A stretch of 64,000 nucleotides of DNA from Rhea pennata. Its lineage: Eukaryota; Chordata; Aves; Rheiformes; Rheidae. Positions 63,608 to 64,000 of the stretch are shown here, piece by piece. The notes beneath the pieces were generated by a model. It saw nothing but the letters and a program-made list of their open reading frames with translations. It did not search any database and had not been told where the DNA came from. The DNA is taken from contig NC_084667.1 in the NCBI RefSeq assembly GCF_028389875.1, positions 57,142,570 to 57,206,569 on the forward strand. The letters are read 5' to 3'. How positions within the stretch are numbered: position 1 is the stretch's first letter; the number at the start of each line of letters is the position of its first letter. Both the position numbers and the translations under genes were made by a program.

Positions 63608-64000
63608 CTGCAATAATAAAATGTTAAAAATGTTTAAAAAAAAGTAAAAAAATGCACAGCTACTACCAAATCTTGTATTTACCAAGAACACACCAATACA
63701 GCCTAAATAAAAAGAGACAACTCATTCTTCAAGTCTCAAGTAAAATACAAAATGGCTAGATTTTCCTGATTGTTGCCTGGAGTCCCAGCAGCAGTCCCTG
63801 ATACTAATTTTGCTTATGTTAGCAAACCCAGCACATTCACAGCAGGCAGTGTTGCACCATCCATGACTGATGATTATAGCCACAGCTTCCCTAAAGCAAG
63901 AATATTCTTTATGCAGAACAAAAGCATGCCAAAGAAACATATTTAGGGCAGTAACTTGGTGGCCTCTGGAAACAACAGCATTAAAACGTATGCAAGGCTC
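63608..64000 (-). other. WARS1: WARS1 upstream intron (partial)
   Basis: This is sequence before the acceptor of the first visible WARS1 exon on the minus strand. No further exon was recognised to the window edge. Confidence 0.85.

Larger units (their letters stand above)
52544..64000 (-). other. WARS1: WARS1 gene, 3' part (partial)
   Basis: Eight coding exons of cytosolic tryptophanyl-tRNA synthetase are present on the minus strand. Joined, they give 365 residues to the C-terminus, about residues 106-470 on human numbering. The enzyme is a class I dimer that charges tRNA-Trp using ATP. Both class I signatures are present: HVGH (HIGH-type) and KMSAS (KMSKS-type). The residues known to contact tryptophan in the human enzyme (Tyr159, Gln194, Glu199, Gln284, Gln313) are all conserved. 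The WHEP domain and early linker lie outside the window. In mammals the gene is interferon-inducible and fragments are secreted; nothing about that can be read here. Confidence 0.96.

Overview
The window is a stretch of vertebrate nuclear genome with spliced genes, GT-AG introns, a CpG-island promoter and CR1 LINE fragments. The CR1 copies and the low repeat load point to a bird or other sauropsid. The species cannot be fixed from the sequence alone. Four protein-coding genes are recognisable from their coding exons. They lie in the order and alternating orientation known for the human 14q32 locus: YY1 (+, 3' part only), SLC25A29 (-, complete), SLC25A47 (+, complete) and WARS1 (-, all but the 5' end). 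No prokaryotic, viral or CRISPR feature was seen.

Layout. 1-4893: the last two coding exons of YY1 (zinc fingers 1-4), preceded by an intron with a 13-bp minisatellite, then the 3' UTR. About 4.9-14.3 kb: no recognised gene; the first kilobases may belong to a longer YY1 3' UTR. 14.3-23.8 kb: SLC25A29 on the minus strand, four coding exons giving 301 residues, with a CpG island over its first exon. 24.2-36.9 kb: intergenic space between two head-to-head carrier genes, with one CR1 fragment, a 62-bp tandem duplication and long poly-T runs. 36.9-46.8 kb: SLC25A47 on the plus strand, six coding exons giving 295 residues, with GC-rich, CpG-rich patches inside its introns. 47.7-52.5 kb: no gene recognised. 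52.5-64.0 kb: WARS1 on the minus strand, the last eight coding exons (365 residues), carrying the whole class I catalytic core.

How the genes relate. SLC25A29 and SLC25A47 are neighbouring mitochondrial carriers that share the same early exon plan (phase-1 first intron, exactly 44-nt exon 2, phase-0 second intron), which supports an ancient local duplication. YY1 (transcription factor) and WARS1 (cytosolic tryptophanyl-tRNA synthetase) have no functional link to them visible here; the arrangement is conserved synteny, not an operon. The reading gave no convincing sign of an undescribed system. The most checkable oddities are the YY1 intron minisatellite, the CpG-rich patches inside SLC25A47, exon-like open stretches downstream of YY1, and a few perfect hairpins and tandem duplications.
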